DNA from: JAUXJB01 sp965226855
GTDB taxonomy: Bacteria; Myxococcota_A; UBA9160; SZUA-336
Length of the DNA: 64,000 bases
Direction of reading: 5' to 3'
Assembly (NCBI GenBank): GCA_965226855.1
Contig: CBDDEE010000030.1
Coordinates: 310,001 to 374,000 of the forward strand
Below the pieces are notes generated by a model. It saw only the letters and a program-made list of their open reading frames with translations. It did no database searches and had not been told where the DNA came from. Position 1 is the first letter of the stretch; every line of letters starts with the position of its first letter. The translations under genes and the position numbers were made by a program. Positions 63,231 to 64,000 of this stretch are shown here, in pieces.

Positions 63231-64000
63231 TTATCTCGAGAACAGGTCGACGACCTTTGCGTCTAGCGTGGCGGGTCTGGCGCGCGTGCGCGCCCAGTCG
63301 CGCAGCTCCTTGATGCGATCCTCGTAGGTGTCGTAGAGGGGAACCGTTTCGTTGATCGCGTTTGCGAGGTCGTTGAACTCGAGATCGCGCTCCTCCGCGA
63401 AGGCCTTGTGGAGCGCCGCGTTCACGACCTGCTCCAGCTCCGCGCCCGACAGCTTACTGGACTGTTCGGCTAGCTCCTGGAGATCGAGCTGGAGCGGGTC
63501 CCTGCCGCGCTTTCGGAGGTGAATGGAGAGGATTTCCTCGCGCTCGTCGATGCTCGGCAGGTCCACGAAGAAGAGCTCGTCGAAGCGCCCGCGCCGCAGC
63601 AATTCTGGCGGAAGCGTGCTCACGTCGTTGGCCGTCGCCACGACGAAGACAGGCTGCTGCTTCTCCGATAGCCAGGTCAGAAACGAGCCGAAGACCCGAC
63701 TCGCTCGACCGTCGCGGCCCGAGGCGGCGAAGCCCTTCTCGATCTCGTCGATCCAGAGCACGGCCGGAGCGATGGACTCCGCCATCGCCGTCGCCTCGCG
63801 GATCGTCTCCTCCGGACCGTTCCCGGAGCCTCCGAATGCGGCCGCCACGTCCAGACGCAGCAGGGGAAACTGCCACTCCCGTGCGACCGCCTTGGCGCAG
63901 AGCGACTTGCCGCAGCCCTGGACGCCGAGCAGCAGCAACCCGCGTGGTGTGGGCAGACCGAAGCTCCGCGCCTCTTCTCCAAAGGTACGGCGCCTTTCGC
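63231..64000 (-). CDS. AAA family ATPase (Ycf46-like), partial
   Basis: C-terminal 256 residues of an AAA ATPase, open to the right edge. Walker A VQGCGKSLCAKAVARE, Walker B APAVLWIDEIEKGFAA, sensor 1 VFVVATANDVSTLPPEL and the arginine finger region LRRGRFDELFFVDLPSIDER are all present, followed by a C-terminal lid helix region (LSGAELEQVVNAALHKAFAE). It most resembles Ycf46-like bacterial AAA proteins, which have a single ATPase domain after an N-terminal extension not seen here. Divergent gene context is unknown. Confidence 0.88.
   Translation of the reverse strand, partial: ERRRTFGEEARSFGLPTPRGLLLLGVQGCGKSLCAKAVAREWQFPLLRLDVAAAFGGSGNGPEETIREATAMAESIAPAVLWIDEIEKGFAASGRDGRASRVFGSFLTWLSEKQQPVFVVATANDVSTLPPELLRRGRFDELFFVDLPSIDEREEILSIHLRKRGRDPLQLDLQELAEQSSKLSGAELEQVVNAALHKAFAEERDLEFNDLANAINETVPLYDTYEDRIKELRDWARTRARPATLDAKVVDLFSR

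Overview
High-GC bacterial chromosome window (roughly 65-70% G+C by eye) with dense, short-spaced operons and tRNA genes that encode their CCA ends. There is no rRNA gene or other decisive marker. The mix suggests an uncultured proteobacterial or Myxococcota-like lineage: a CarF-type plasmalogen desaturase, an LLM flavin oxidoreductase, a ChrR anti-sigma factor, a DUF3012 lipoprotein, a feruloyl-CoA synthase and a dimethylformamidase-like protein. That placement is inference only.

Layout. 1-5.7 kb: an aromatic amino acid lyase and an aromatic-acid CoA ligase diverge from an Lrp regulator. Two unrelated insertion sequences are inserted back to back at the regulator's stop codon. 5.8-12.4 kb: a cyclase/ATPase/TPR signalling protein, a glycosyltransferase and an S9 peptidase. 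12.4-14.3 kb: three tRNAs, then a graveyard of broken genes (integrase, P450, hydrolase) and one intact DUF3012 lipoprotein. 14.4-17.2 kb: a fused flavin oxidoreductase and an ECF sigma/ChrR anti-sigma pair. 17.4-24.5 kb: a catabolic-looking cluster of a linalool dehydratase-isomerase (Ldi) family enzyme, amidase, serine hydrolase, cupin, VOC protein, MFS transporter and a monooxygenase remnant. 24.5-29.4 kb: a glyoxalase II-like hydrolase, then CarF, GTP cyclohydrolase I, a cytochrome c, two small membrane proteins and a nitroreductase. 29.4-38.5 kb: MFS and TauD genes, UPF0182, a deacetylase and a pilin-containing cluster. 38.7-48.2 kb: enoyl-CoA hydratase, LLM oxidoreductase, methyltransferase, DUF4139, the PLP genes pdxS-pdxT with phzF and a divergent MocR regulator, purN and DUF429. 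48.3-54.2 kb: a dimethylformamidase-like protein, an ABC-F ATPase, DUF1232 and a flavoprotein disulfide reductase. 54.2-61.5 kb: a ten-gene Mrp/Mbh-type cation antiporter operon. 61.6-64 kb: BolA, a beta-propeller lipoprotein and a Ycf46-like AAA ATPase cut by the window edge.

Main discovery candidate. The Ldi-family gene at 17463-18938 (minus strand) reads in one frame through a single TGA (18282-18284). The TGA lies nine codons after a Cys, which is the spacing of the two catalytic cysteines of linalool dehydratase-isomerase. Just downstream is a hairpin with a GGTCT loop at nucleotides 19-23 after the TGA. As I recall the SECIS element of E. coli fdhF, the loop sequence and its distance are the same. 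This points to a selenocysteine enzyme in a family not known to me to contain one.

Caveat. Five genes here (transposase, cupin, MFS, TauD, ABC-F) are each broken by a small indel, several of them in short homopolymers. Uncorrected assembly errors are a real possibility for those genes. An indel error would not produce the in-frame TGA.
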